Shown piece after piece: positions 1-13,800 of a stretch of 64,000 nucleotides of DNA. This DNA comes from Clavelina lepadiformis (Eukaryota; Chordata; Ascidiacea; Aplousobranchia; Clavelinidae): contig NC_135245.1 of NCBI RefSeq assembly GCF_947623445.1, positions 2,611,501 through 2,675,500 on the forward strand, written 5' to 3'. The notes below the pieces were generated by a model. That model was not told the DNA's origin. It ran no database searches and saw only the letters and a list, made by a program, of their open reading frames with translations. Position 1 is the stretch's first letter. Every line of letters starts with the position of its first letter. Position numbers and translations under genes: made by a program.

Positions 1-1890
1 AAACTAGACCCATGTGCTAAGTGTACGGGAGGATTAAAATTAATCTATTGACTACTGTTCTATCTTGAGCATGGAAGACTTTTCACTTAAAAACATCAAA
101 CTTTCAAATCTGGCAACATACACACTTTCCAGTTGGGGATTGTTCTCTATTAACAAATGAATTTTTTGCTATCAGTTTTTGTATTTTTCAGGTTATGTTA
201 TTTTGGTCGCTTAGATTTTGCAAGTGATTTTAGCATCGAAGAGTGCTGGTACCATTAGAAATATTTGCTATTTTTGTTTTCAGTAATTACATGATGTTGG
301 ATACAATGCTAAATAATTTTGCGTATACTGCTATTTTTTTCTGGTACATAGTTGTCTTTCATGTCTGTATGATTTAAACATTAATGGTCTTAAGACCAGA
401 CTGCTATTTTTTGGAAATCATGTATGGTGAAGGCCTACCAGTTTTTTAATTAAAAGATTTTGCTCCTACACCAGGCTTGTATAGTCAGAACCCTGCACAT
501 GCCTGACTTATTCTGATGATAGACTCATAATTGTCTGACTGAGCTGTTTTCTTTACAGACTCGAATTACTTAATAGAAATATATACAGCACTGTTACCAT
601 GTGAACACATAAAGCTAAGTGTGGAAGATCTTTGGCTTACTATACAAATTTAACTGTTGTGTCTTAAGCCATAATCGAAAGTTTGCAATGTTCGCTTGAT
701 TTATCATCAGTTCTATTGCAAATATCCAAATATTAAAACCATCTCTCTGCACAGTTTGGACTAAATTGCATTAATCGCAATCGCATTTTGGAATGCGGCT
801 TATCTATGTTTTTTATTTACAAAATGAACGGGATCTGCACATTTGACTGCGGTTATTCAAACCTCTTTTTCAAATAATCAACATCAATCGCTTGCTTAAC
901 CAAACTTTCCAGTTTGCGTATTGAGTTTAAGTAGTCACCCAATTGATATTTCGTAGTTATATTAAAAATGCACGATTCAAACTTTTTATTGTCTGAAGTT
1001 AGTGTCTATTTTTTCTGAACTTCAGACCTGTCACTTCAAAAGTTGGTTTAGTCAGTAATTGGTAGTTTAAATTAAAACTTAGTTAGCGCAATTTAAAATA
1101 TTTAAGTTTTTTTCAAAGCTAAAATATTTGTGATAATGTTAAGTATGATTATTAGTTACTTATGGAAATTATGTTATTTTATTGAAAAAATATCTCCTTT
1201 AAGTTATTCCTTCATGGCAATGCAGATTATTGTTGCTAATAGAGGAGCTACTTTATAAATGTGTACAGTAAACTCCAACTTAAAATAACTTACAAGAAAA
1301 TTGCGAATGTTAGTAAGTAGTTTATTTTTGGCTGTTTTTTACTCGCCACTGCCGCTTCTCACCATCACAACCCTAACATAGCAAATAAGTTTTGCAAAAT
1401 TAGAGTCATAATACAATGTTTAGCCTTTTAATAACACGTGTCTTATATAAAAAAGGTTAATATTTATGTACATTATATGAACAACTTTTACTGGAATAAA
1501 TGTATGGACTACCCCAAAAACGTGCACTTTGCTGTTAAATTTTACACACAGCTTAAAAAATGTTTTTTGTTTTTTATAACATGACACACTCCCCACCACA
1601 ATCCCAGAAAATATTCTGAAGGCAAAAACCTGTATTCGTTGCCTGTATCCCACATGAACTTAACAAGCTTGGCAGTTTGGCCGAGATGTAGTCATCTTTA
1701 AATGCTTAATTTGTATGCAGTACAGCATTACAAGAATTAATTGTCATTTCAAAATTTATATAAACAATTTTAAGGTAAATACAGTAGATGGCCATTGTTA
1801 TGCTTACGATAACATCAATTGAATTTTGATGGTGTTGAGACATTCCATGCTTCTTATTATGAAGCAATAGGAAAGTCTTAATGTAGACTA
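1..1890. other. Upstream intergenic stretch, no gene seen
   Basis: AT-rich sequence before TOGARAM1. I found no ORF with family resemblance, no exon flanked by good splice sites and no repeat ends. It presumably holds the TOGARAM1 promoter and 5' UTR and perhaps the 3' UTR of a gene outside the window. Confidence 0.5.
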
Positions 1891-4800
1891 ATGGCTGGTA
1901 AAATTGAAAGCTACATCTCTCCATTGATTGCTTTTGATATGAAACCAGCTCAAGCTTCACACTATCATGACAAGTCCCTGACAGGCAAAGGTCCTGTGAA
2001 AATTATGGAGGAATACCTTTGGAATCAGTTTGATGAGGACATTTTACTGGATCTTCTTTCAACTGAAGTAAAACGAGCAGAAGGCTTGTATTATCTTGAA
2101 CAACATCTTCGTGAAAATAGTGTCTTGGCACTGAAAGAAAAACATAGTCTATTTAAAAAGTTTTCCCAGGCGTTATCCGATTCAGATCAAAAGATTTGTG
2201 CACAATGCACAAAGCTGATATCCAAACTAATTCCACAGCTCGGCAAAGACTTGGACAAGCACATGTACCAAGTTTTATCAAACATAATCGACAACATTGG
2301 AAGTCAAACGGTCAGCTTGCAAAAGGAGTCAATACAGGCTTTGCACGTCTACATGAAATTGTCAATTGACGTGGATAGAATTCTTCACATGATTGCCTTT
2401 CATGGCATAGAGCATAGTGACCATAGAAAGAGAAAACAAATTGTTCTTTCATTTCCGACATTGCTCTTTGCTGATTTCAAGCAGGAAGACTTTTTCGATG
2501 TCGTGCGCTGCTTAATGGTGAACCTATCAGCCGAAGTAGTTGATCATGATGTCATACTTCAAACCATTAAAAAGGTAAAGGAATTTGTTGGCAAAGAAAG
2601 GTTTAATGAGTATGTCAGTCGCCTATCAGCGCCATTGAGAGAAACTTACATACAAGCTCAGCACATCCTACATGATGCAAAGGCCGTCAGCAGGAGTTCT
2701 ACTCAGTCTAAATATTCTCTGCCAGATGGCAACCATGATGATATTGTGTTTTCTCAGAAAACTTCACCTTTGTTAGAACGGTTCCCAAATGACCAGAACA
2801 TCACAAACTTTTCAAAAAGTGGTAATTTTGATACTACCGGGCGAAGGCGGCAGAACAACATGTACACCAGTGTTTCAACACTGCCAAGCTATGGCTCTTC
2901 TAGTCCTGTTTTAAGTAATCAGACTGCCATGGTCAATGACAACTCTAATTCAAGTGAAATTGGTTTTATTTCAAAAAGTATCATTGCACGTTTATCCAGC
3001 ACTGAGCTTCCAGTACGACTCCAGGCTGTTGACGAGCTGAAAAGAACATTATCGGGTATGCAAGACTTTTCAGTTTTGAAACAAAATATCATTCCTTTGA
3101 TCAGTCTTCTGCAGCCAATGGTTGATGATAAAAATTATCGTGTTGCGTGCAGTGCCTTACAAGCTTTCAACATCATCTTAACGAAAATAGGATCATCCTT
3201 AAAGAACTATTTAAAGCTATTTATTTTTGCTGTCTCGAAAAAGCTTGGTCATCAAAAAGATGCAGTTCGTTCAGAATGCATGAAAATTATATTACATGCA
3301 ATGGAAGTGGTGGAGCCGCAAGTTGTGCTGGATTTATTTTGGCAGAAAGCCAGTCACAAGCAGTGTAAGGTCCGTGAAGATTTTATCAACCTTGTGATTG
3401 CCGCCTTGTTGAAGTTTTGCTTAAACTCAGACAACAATGTTAAGCCATTAGACCTTGAAAAATTGTGCAGTCACGTTGCCCCTCTGCTGGTAGATACAAA
3501 GCAATCAATCCGAAGGGCAGTTTTAGATTGTTTTGCTGTGGTCGGACATCTGCTGGGGCCAGGGCCTGCATCTCTTCGGCCAATATCGAATGCAATAAAC
3601 GAGGTTGAACTACAGTATGACAGCGCAAGTGGAGTTATGTCAGCAATACACGCACGACTCGTTCGAAAGCAATTGCCGCGTCTTAACGAGAACATGTTGG
3701 TGGAATATGCAATTTTCCTGCCTTCCACAGCTCCAGTTACTTCTCCACAAGGAGCAGATTTACAATGGATACTTGCAGCTGACAATGGTAAACATGGAAT
3801 CAACACCAAAACCTTGTACAGTGTCCAGGATAATGGAGTAAAGCGCTCTTTAAAGCATTCAAAGACATCACCACAAGTTAACGCTGAAACGAATTCGCAA
3901 GCTCAGCCACGCAGATATGTTAGTGCAGGAAAACAACGACAATTTCCTTGGTCAAACCAAGATGATTTGGCAAATTCGAAACATCCCAGCAGCGCACCTG
4001 TCAACAGCACGAAGGTTATTTGATTGTATTCTCACTGTTTTTATATCGACATGTTTTTGTATGTTTCTTATACATGTAATTGTATACAGTTATTATATGT
4101 TCCTAATACTCAGATATCCATTGCTAGTTGGTGGATTTATAAAACGATGTATGGGTATAATACATTTCGGGCCTTAACTTATCCAGTAATCAATGTCATA
4201 TTAGACTAAGGCGTTTCTATTATTTCTGTAAACTGGTATTGTACGTAGGATATATATTCGTATTGTTGTAGGTATAAGTGAATTTTTGTTAGGCTATTTT
4301 TGGGATTATTGTGTTGATGCTGTAGCTTATTATTTGTACATATTTTGTAGACCTAGCTTAAGTAACTCTCTATACTTTATGTTTTGTTTCATGTCATAGA
4401 CACAACATAATATGACCGAAAAACGTCCCCCGTTCCCGATTCGAAATACCTGGGGCCCAGAATCTGAGTTGTCTCCAAGATATCACAGCCGCTCAACTAA
4501 GAATGCAGATGGAAATGAAACAATCGTTAGACCTCCTGATAATGGTATAAAACGCACAGAGCATATGCGGAGCTTCAGATATATTGCTTGTTTTCTCAGT
4601 TGTTATATTTGCTTTGTTGTTGTACTGTACTTTGAAGTTCCCATACTCAGTTTGGAACGCGTTCAATTCTGAGTGTTTGCATTTCTGTGATACAAGTGCC
4701 TGCACTTTATTATTATGAACACTTGTACAGGACCATCTTATCAAGAGCTGTATAAACGAAAGAAAGAAGCTCAGTCACATAAATCCTCTGTTTCCTCTAC

Positions 4801-7800
4801 TTTGTCAGCTGGAAGTTCCCGTAAGTATTCCATTGATTTACCACCTGCCAATTTGTATAAGTAAATTATGCATATGTATATGTATGTGCTGTTGATATAG
4901 ATTTGCATTCAAAAGATAAATAGCAGTATTTCATATTTTACTTACACAACATCGATGTTATGTATTAAAATATATATAGAGAGAGCGTGTCTTCCAATAG
5001 CTAAGCAATGTGATATTTAATAGTATTAAAATCATGTACGAGTTATCAAACTTATCACATATTAAGTATATTATGGACTTACGGAGTATTTATTGGTTTA
5101 ATTCTCAAATGTGTTTTCTTAGACATGTTTATACTGCGCTCATTCCTTATGCAAACTGGTGTCTATGTTGTATTTGCACAATAAACAACAGTCAGTCTTT
5201 AACACTTCAGTATACAATAGGGACTGATTCTGGTTACAAACCATCGTTTGCTTCAAGTGGTCATTCTGGGTCTCCAACATCAGCACCAAACAGCAATGCC
5301 TCTGGACCCACCACTTTGTCTAGTTCCTGCCCATCATCATTCTTTGAAAAGAATGCAATTTCTCGGCCACCTTTTCAAAGAGGTCGCCGAACGCAACGAG
5401 CAGATATTTTAAATTCATCTGCGTCATCGGCTTACGGTATAAAGTTTATTTTGTCCTTTAATAAAGTTTTAACTTTTGTACTTTTGGTTGTGGAAATTTT
5501 AATGTTAATTTTTGGAATGTCAGCCGTTTGAATACGATGGCGCGTGAACTTGATGATATGTTATTCGGTGGTAATGTGATTTCTAATGACTTTAGAATCA
5601 GATGAACCCCTGGCAGATTCCCCGATAATCCAGAAGCCCACCCTGGCCCGATCAGCTTCAAAAAGAAGGGAGCTTGCTGTAAGAGATTCTTTAAAAGTGG
5701 ACGATCCTGTTGAAAAAGTACGATGAAATTGTTAAAAATTACTGTAAAAATAATTGCGGTGTGATTGAGTACTTCATATTTTAACGTGAAAAATAGACAA
5801 TCATTTATAATGTTTGAAATTGTTTGATCATAGTTTTGTTATTAAGTGAAACAGCTGATTTAAAGTTTACCATTATTGCAGGTTCCTGGTAAGTTGAAGA
5901 ACACTTCTGCATCTCCTCGTTTTGACCGTCTTGCTGCTGCTGCTGCAGACATTTCAGTTGGTCAAGTGCGCCCCTTACTAAAACAAAGTAATATCGCTTC
6001 AGCAATCAGTGATAAATTCCCAGGGCCAACGTTTAATGACATTCCGACAGCAAACAGCATGTCTACCGGTGGTTATTTACCATCTGGAATGCAGAGGAAC
6101 AAGGATGGGATAAGAAATGAAAACAGTTTTAATAAAGGCACTTTGTATGGGACGTCTGATCCTTTAAGTCAACATGCTCAAGTGAAGAATGACCTGTTGA
6201 CTAACGGGAATAATAACTCAAACAAACCAGTCGAAGTACCAAAACACAAGACACATGGCAACGCTCATCCAATTGTACCGTCTCACTTCTCTCCATCTAG
6301 GCACCAAAAGTCATCTACTGATTCAAATGATGACGTACGTGTTGCTTTTCAGGCTGAAATTATTAAATGCTTTTTGCGATGATACTTCTTTATAAAGACT
6401 TTCACACACAAGCACACAATCTCCAAGTTAAAACGGAGTTATTACGTACTGTGATTTATACATATCTCTGTTTAAGCCATTCTTTAAAAATCCTGTTGTA
6501 AATGTCCGGCATGTTTTACTTTACAGATCCAAGACCAAGTGAGTGCAATTAGACGAAGTGCACAGAACAGACGAGATCGAATGCGGAGCCAGCCTACCGG
6601 GGAAGATTCCTTTAACATGTCTTCGCCTGACCCAACTATGCCATCTAAACCATTAAGGTATCGTGTTTATAAGTATAAAGCAGTATGAACCTGTACATCT
6701 GCATATAATCAACTTTTAACGTATTCCGATACATCTGTTGTACAGCACCAAGCATAAAATAATTGTACGTCACCATTAAGAAAATTTTAATTTATATGCT
6801 ATAGTCAAAATAAGTAATTAAATATCATGTTGCAGTAAAAGCAAAACCAAGTATTCCAGATACATATTTTTATGAGTGATATATGAGTAGAACAACGATA
6901 TTTTTGTATCATGTCACAAAAAATTGGGCTTATATTGTTGCTTACAATGCGTTGCTTTTTGTCGGATAGTAGCCGGCTTCTATCAGTTGCAGTCAAAAAG
7001 CTTTGTTTGCAGAAGAAAACCAGTGGAAGATTGTTTACCACTTTCATTGTTATGGTTCGTTGGAAATAGGTCATGCAATACATCAAGTCTGTCCATGCTA
7101 GTCATGTAAAGACAAAGAACATAGCTTTGCCTTAAAATACACACAAGCTCAATCATTTTGGCTACTTGATGGTGGCCTAATACTGTCAGCTTATGTTGAT
7201 TGATTTTGCAATAAACAACACTGGCCATATGTAATGGTCACATTTTCAGATTGATTTCATTCTTTTGTCTACCGGCCTTGCAATCATTTCAAAGAACTTT
7301 AAGGTTTTGCACAGTGGAGGTCTTTTTTGGAATGTAGCATCTAAGTTATTCCACGTTGATTGTTCTCTGCAAAACATTATCTTGCGTACATAAAGCAACT
7401 ATCCGGGTCTTGTTTTTGTGTTGTGTTATTTAATACCTTCGGCTCGCGAACAATTACCCACAGCGTGTAGAGCGGTTACTCGTTGTTTTAAAAGAATAGC
7501 CGGCTAACTTTTTTAACGAATGACTATCAAAGGAAAGTAGCGTTATATATCGCAAATAGAGCTTCACAGTAGAGTTTGAAATTACTCATTTTTGGCCTTA
7601 TTTAATCAACAAAGGCTGTTGATTTTAATATTTGCTTTCCTTCATACTTATGCTCTTGTCTGGAGTCGACCGACAAAAGGTTAGCGAAACACTGTCCTTT
7701 ATTATCCATAAATAGAACTCTTTTGTTACCTCTGCTTGCTTGGATATGTGCTATGCTCTATACTCCATGTTTGCTACCTTTTCAAAGACGTAAGGTGAGC

Positions 7801-10800
7801 TTAAGGCGTAAGCTAATTGACTTGCCACTCCTATCCTAGGCCATTGCTTGGACATTTATGTGTGCTTTGATGCTCTGATTTTCAAACTTTAAAATATAAA
7901 ATGAATTGCATCACATATTGGTGATCTCTTGATTTTTTGCACTCACCGATACCTCACTTTTAATCTTTATGAAGATCAGTTGCAGCGGTGATAAAGTCGT
8001 GGAGATATTTTCATGTAAGAACAAGATTTCATAGCAAACTGTAGTCACAATTCACGTGCTATGATATCTGGAAAATCATGCCATGGCTGAATCTGTTATT
8101 TTACAGTGATTTCAAAATTGTCACATACCAGTCATAGTACTCGGTTATGAATGGTTGTGGTTTGCATCAGACAAACTTCTCTTTAACTGTACAAGAAGAT
8201 TGTTTAAATAAAAATTGTATAACGTTACTTAACTATTGTTTTTAATTCATTGCATTGTTTTTCTTCTGTATTTATACCATAATCTTTGAAAACTTATTAT
8301 GTGTTTTTCTTAATCACAGTCCACTTGACAAGACTTCGGATTCTATCATCTCAGTAGTGCGTTCTTCCTCCCAGTCTGCCTTGTCAGACACAGTGAGCAT
8401 CTCTTCTTCAAAAACTGAGGTTCCTTCATTCAAGTACAACCCTAATATGGGTGTGACCTTTGACCCAAAAAATGTAAGAAATTTTTGACAATTACTTAAC
8501 CTATATAGCGTTTTACAGTAGAATACAATTTACAGAAAAAGCAGTTTTTGGCTGAATAACGCAAATACTTTGGTTTTCATGAATGTAACAATGCATATTT
8601 CACCCTCAGGTTGATTCAAGTGTGTCTGTGGTGGGGGTAGGATATAGTTCAAGCAGCACTGACTTGAAGGCCACTCTTCCATCTCCCATTTCCACACCAT
8701 CAACTATGAGCATATCTTCTCCATCGATGACTGGATTCAGCAACAAATACTCGCCAAGTAACACAGTCAACGAACGACATAGAACTCATCGAGGTTGGTC
8801 ATCAGATGCACTCTACGTTGGTGTTTGTTGTGGGATATAACATGATTACCATGATTTTTGCGTCTTCTTTAGGAATGGCTTCAGTATCTCCGGATTCTAC
8901 GAGTACTTCGTTCAACATCCAGGGCAAAGGTAGGTTTTGTGTCATCATTTTGTTAACAAACTTTTCTTTGAATTGGCGTGTATAAAAGTATGATCAAGTC
9001 TTTATTTCATGCACATGGTGTAATTGCAGTGAGTTTATGAACTTCGCTTTAATTTATTTAATGTTTTGATGGCACTGATACATATCGCTTTCCTTGGAGT
9101 TCGCTGTGTAAGTAATATGTGCAAATTGTTGTGTCCTGTTATCTCTTGTTCTTCTTTAACCCTTGACCTGATTTATGACTCTTTAAGACGATTTTATGGG
9201 CCATTGCCATGTCATACTGCCTCTTTATTATGAAATAAAGCAAACATTTTCTTTTCCATTATAAGCCAATGTTCCCTTTCTCTTAACTCTGTGTCAATGT
9301 TGAAAATGTTTTGTTAAAACGCTCGCTTATAATCCATCACTGTTTCATGTTGGTATTGTTGGCGTCTTGGGGTTTTTTTGTTGGGAAATTTTAAATGTCT
9401 TTAAACACATTTTTGACCAAGATACTAATAACAGCTTGTATTTTTGCCTGTGGTGAACAAGGGTTTCATACCAAGGTGTGTTTCTTCGTTTGTGGTTACA
9501 TTAGCTTTGGTTTGTCTTGCTAAATCATTTCACAAATGTCAGTTAAAGTGGTGTTTGTCAGAGTTGACTTGTACCATCATGTATGCAAAATAAGGGAAAA
9601 ACATAGATTACATGGGTTCATTTTTTTCTTTTAAGGTGTGTTTATGGCCCCATCGACGTCATCACTGTTATTAGCTGATGAATCCAACGAGTCTTCACCT
9701 GTTCCAGCAAAAGAAGATCACCGGATGCGATCTTCGACAAATATTGGATCGACTAAACCCCTGGGTACATTTAACCTCAAAACAGAAGTCTTGTTGCCTT
9801 GAGTTTAAGTTACGGCTTCTGTGCTCTTTGCTGTGTTAAGTTATGCCTCCCGCATAACATAATTCGCAAAGCAATTACAACATTGAATTTTATTCAAGAT
9901 GGGGTGTGTGGTGTTGCTGTTCGACAACCGATCCTCACCAACGATTCCGGTCAATTTTCGTTGAAGCAATTAAGTGAAACTGAAGTTTCCCTGGCTGCTT
10001 CTCTAAGGCAAAAACAGTTCGAAAAGAAAGAAGTCTCCAAGTTTAACTCTTTATCAAGAAAAAGCAAGCTCTCACATGGTAATGTGTTGTCATTTAATTA
10101 AAATTGTAACACTTGCGTAGTGTAGATTAAATTGTATTGATTGTAAAAGTGTAAGTACTTTTAATAATTAATAAGGTTTTACGATAGCTTATTGTTGAAA
10201 GTAGCATTTGTAGTTAAGATCTTGTGCTTTTTGTTGTCTTGCTTGTTTGTGTAAATTATCCCCAGAAATAGAACACCCGTGTAAGTATTAATAATTTAAG
10301 CCTTTTGGCTTATTGCAAGTTTTTGGTATGCACGGGTTGATGTTTGCAAGCCTATAAAATTTTCATGGGCTTAAATTGAAATTGGATTATCTTCATGCAC
10401 AGTCTATTTAACAGGAATGTTTATTAGACCATTTAAAGCAATTTTCCTTTTCACTATTTTAACACGGTTATGTGCACATGTATGGCCTACCAAAGCTCAA
10501 GTGTTTGACTGTCAAAACATAAACATTTTATGTGAACTTAAACGTTTCAAGCCAAGACTGTCTGGCTAATATCTTGTGGGTAACACTTCAATGCATTTGG
10601 ATGAGTGACAATAATGCGGTAACATTTTCTGTTGTCTTCTTTATCTAATTTTGTCTCCCATGAATTTTCAAGCCTTTTTGAAAATGAATTGGCCCCTGTA
10701 TAAATTGTGCCAGCTTATAGAAACACTTCTTTCCGCCATAATTCCTGTCAATGTACAGAGGAATTAAGGTGTGAAGTGGCTTCCCTTTTAAGGCATTAAT

Positions 10801-13800
10801 GCCTTGAAAAATAAGTGATTTGCAAATACTTTTAAGTCATATGTTCAGTTGTTCACCTTTTTTTTGCTTTGGTTCTATTGAAATTCAAAACCTTTACTTG
10901 ACACTGAGTTGAGATGAGTTTTGATTATTTCATAAAGTTGGTACGAGAGAAATTCTTGATATGAAGTGGTGAAGGTGTGCGCTTGGACAGTCTGCGTATA
11001 ATTTTAATTTATTTAACTTTTCTCTGTAACACAGCACTGGTTAATGCTAATGTTTGTCTTGCTATGATGCATTTTTTAATGCAAAATAAAAATAAATATA
11101 ATTTTCTAATCTTTTTAGACACCATAAATGTGTGTACCGTAATAACATTATGATGTAACTTAGCTGTATTCGAGTGATATTGTTTCATATATACTGTTGC
11201 TATTTTGCACTGTATCATACTTTGTGCAAAATTTGCATTGAAGCTTTGTTGTTTTTTAGATGCCGATATGGAGATATTACCTCAGACCTGGAAGTCTGAT
11301 AAAACTAATGATACTTTCAACCTATCAGCTGATTCCACATTGTAAGTAACTTGTAAACCCTTGTTCTATTCATGCCAAGATTACCTATCTTCCTAACAGG
11401 GGTAATATTTACAGTTTGAGCCGAAAAAGTGTTTCCCCAAAGAATTTTATTTCCACATCACACGGTAGTTCACTGGGAAGGGAACATCAAATGCCAAAAA
11501 CTACTTCACCCAAGTCCGGCTCAACAGGTATAAAATCTCTTTTGTCATGATAAAATTGACTGTAACATGACGTGGTCGGCCTCACAAATAATAAAGCATT
11601 TTACATTGAACTTGTCAATTCATTAATAACCGCAAAATGTTGGGTTGCTTTTTTACCAAATTTAAACGTTCTTTATGTAGTCAGTGAGACATTTCTGATC
11701 CAAGTTTTTCGCTCCTTTATTATCTCCAGTATCATCCTTATCAACTGCGAGCATAAATCCTCTGGATAATCCGGAGCGTGCCCTGGCTGAAGCGATTACT
11801 TCGATCGAGACGGACTCGGAAGAATGGGAAATTGTAACTCGCGGCTTGTTTCTCATTCGTAGATTGGCTGCCCATCACCCAACTGTCTTGACGACAAGAT
11901 TTCGTGAAGTTATTGCGTTACTGAGCAAAAATGTAGGAATGCCACTGTAATCAACCATTAATTCTGAAAACCAATATAATTCATTTGCTCTGCTAGCAAT
12001 TACATTGACTTTGAGATGCCCAGATCTCATGTCTTTGTTTAAACTTGTTTAGGTGCATAATCTGAGATCTCAGGTGTCGAGGACTAGTGTTGTCACGTTA
12101 GCAGATGTCTATGCCAATCTGAAGAAACCGACCGTCGATGGTGATATTGAGGTAATGGTTGCCATAATTTCGTGATAACTACATTTTTGTACTCCCTTCC
12201 AGTAATTGTAAATTCATGGTCGCTTTTGAATTTTACTCTGGTTTATCGGCCATCTCTCTGTCTTAAGACTCTCTGCAATTTTCATCTAAGCTGCTTTTGA
12301 GGTCAATGTTACATAAATAGAATGGGAAGGAACGGGCATAGCCGTATATAACTCCCATATGTATTCCAGTGAAAACTGTCAGACTGCGCTTATTATTTAA
12401 AAAAATTCTTATTCAGACAACTGTCCGTGCTCTTCTCACCGAACATGGAAAGAACAACAGTTTCATCAAAGATGAAATTAACAAAGCTTTACAGAGCATT
12501 GTGGGCAGTGCCACATCCAGCAAAATCTTAAACGCTTTGCTAAACACTGGCTTTAAGTAAGTATTCTAGACTTAGGCAAAATCAAACAGCAGTGAAAAAT
12601 AACACGGTATGTCACCCTTAGAATAATTCTATACGCCGGTTGTTTTAGCTTGTTGAATGAATAGACAGCTGAGACAAATTTTTTGCTGATTTTGTCCGAC
12701 CAGTAGATTGTTTACAATGCAGGCATATAAACAAGAAAGTACGGAATACAACTGCACGATTTTGCGCCGACCTTGTGGATAAGATGGGTCCGGGAAAGTC
12801 CCTCAGTGGCATTAAGGACACAACAGATCGGCTTCTTGAAGCTGTAAGTATTTGTAGAACGTTTCTTTTAACAGAACACTTTGTACAACTCAATTTCTTT
12901 ACTTTTTTTCTCTCTGCTTTACTTACCTGAAGATATTTAACCAACAAAATGAAATCAGGGTTGCTTTTCAAATAAAAATTTCTCTGTAACTGATAAAGAA
13001 AGCGTTGAAACGGCACATTCCCCTCTTTAAACATTATCCGTTTTTTAAAAGATTGCCACTTTCATCACGGATAGCTCCCCTGATGTCCGGTATTATGGTC
13101 GCTACATCGTGAACGAACTGATGGTACACGACGACTTCAATCATTGTCTTGATCGATTCCTTTCAGCCAAGAATGCCCATGATTTGAAGGAATGCGCCAA
13201 CACCATCAAACAGAGGGTTAGTTTTGCCCCGGTTAATTTTCTGCTTGTTTGCTTTGCTTTTTGCAGGTTCCTGTTCTTGATTATCAGTTTTTGAAGAATC
13301 AGTGTCGATTACTTTCCGATAAATCTGTGGTGGAACTACAATACTTGAATTTTTATTGTATCACTTACAGCTCTTTATTAAGTATCGAACTATCCATAAA
13401 TCCACAAAAAATCCCACAAAATCTTAAATGTTGACAACTTAACAGTGAATAACATTTGAAGTAAAGTTAATGCTTCCATCGCTCATGAAGTCCTACACTC
13501 TAGACTCTACAATCTAGACCAGTGTTTCTCAACCTTTTTAGCCCGCGGACTATTTTCCCATTAGCATAAGTATTCGCGGACTCAGGTAATAGGAACAAAA
13601 ATAAGTTAGTTCAACACTAAACAGTAAGATAAAAAAGCAGAAGCGATTTGTATATTGGGCACGTATGCACGTACACGTATATAAATCTTGTTCTTGAAGT
13701 TAAACTTGTGAAAACAAGTTTGTCGAAATCAAGAATTATGGTCGTCAATGCACATATTATATCATCTTCCGGTTGAATTCGGTTCCGATACTTGCATGGT

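Noticed and set aside
3471-3809. 112-codon minus-strand ORF inside TOGARAM1 exon 1
   Set aside because: It lies opposite strongly conserved TOG2 coding sequence; a shadow frame.
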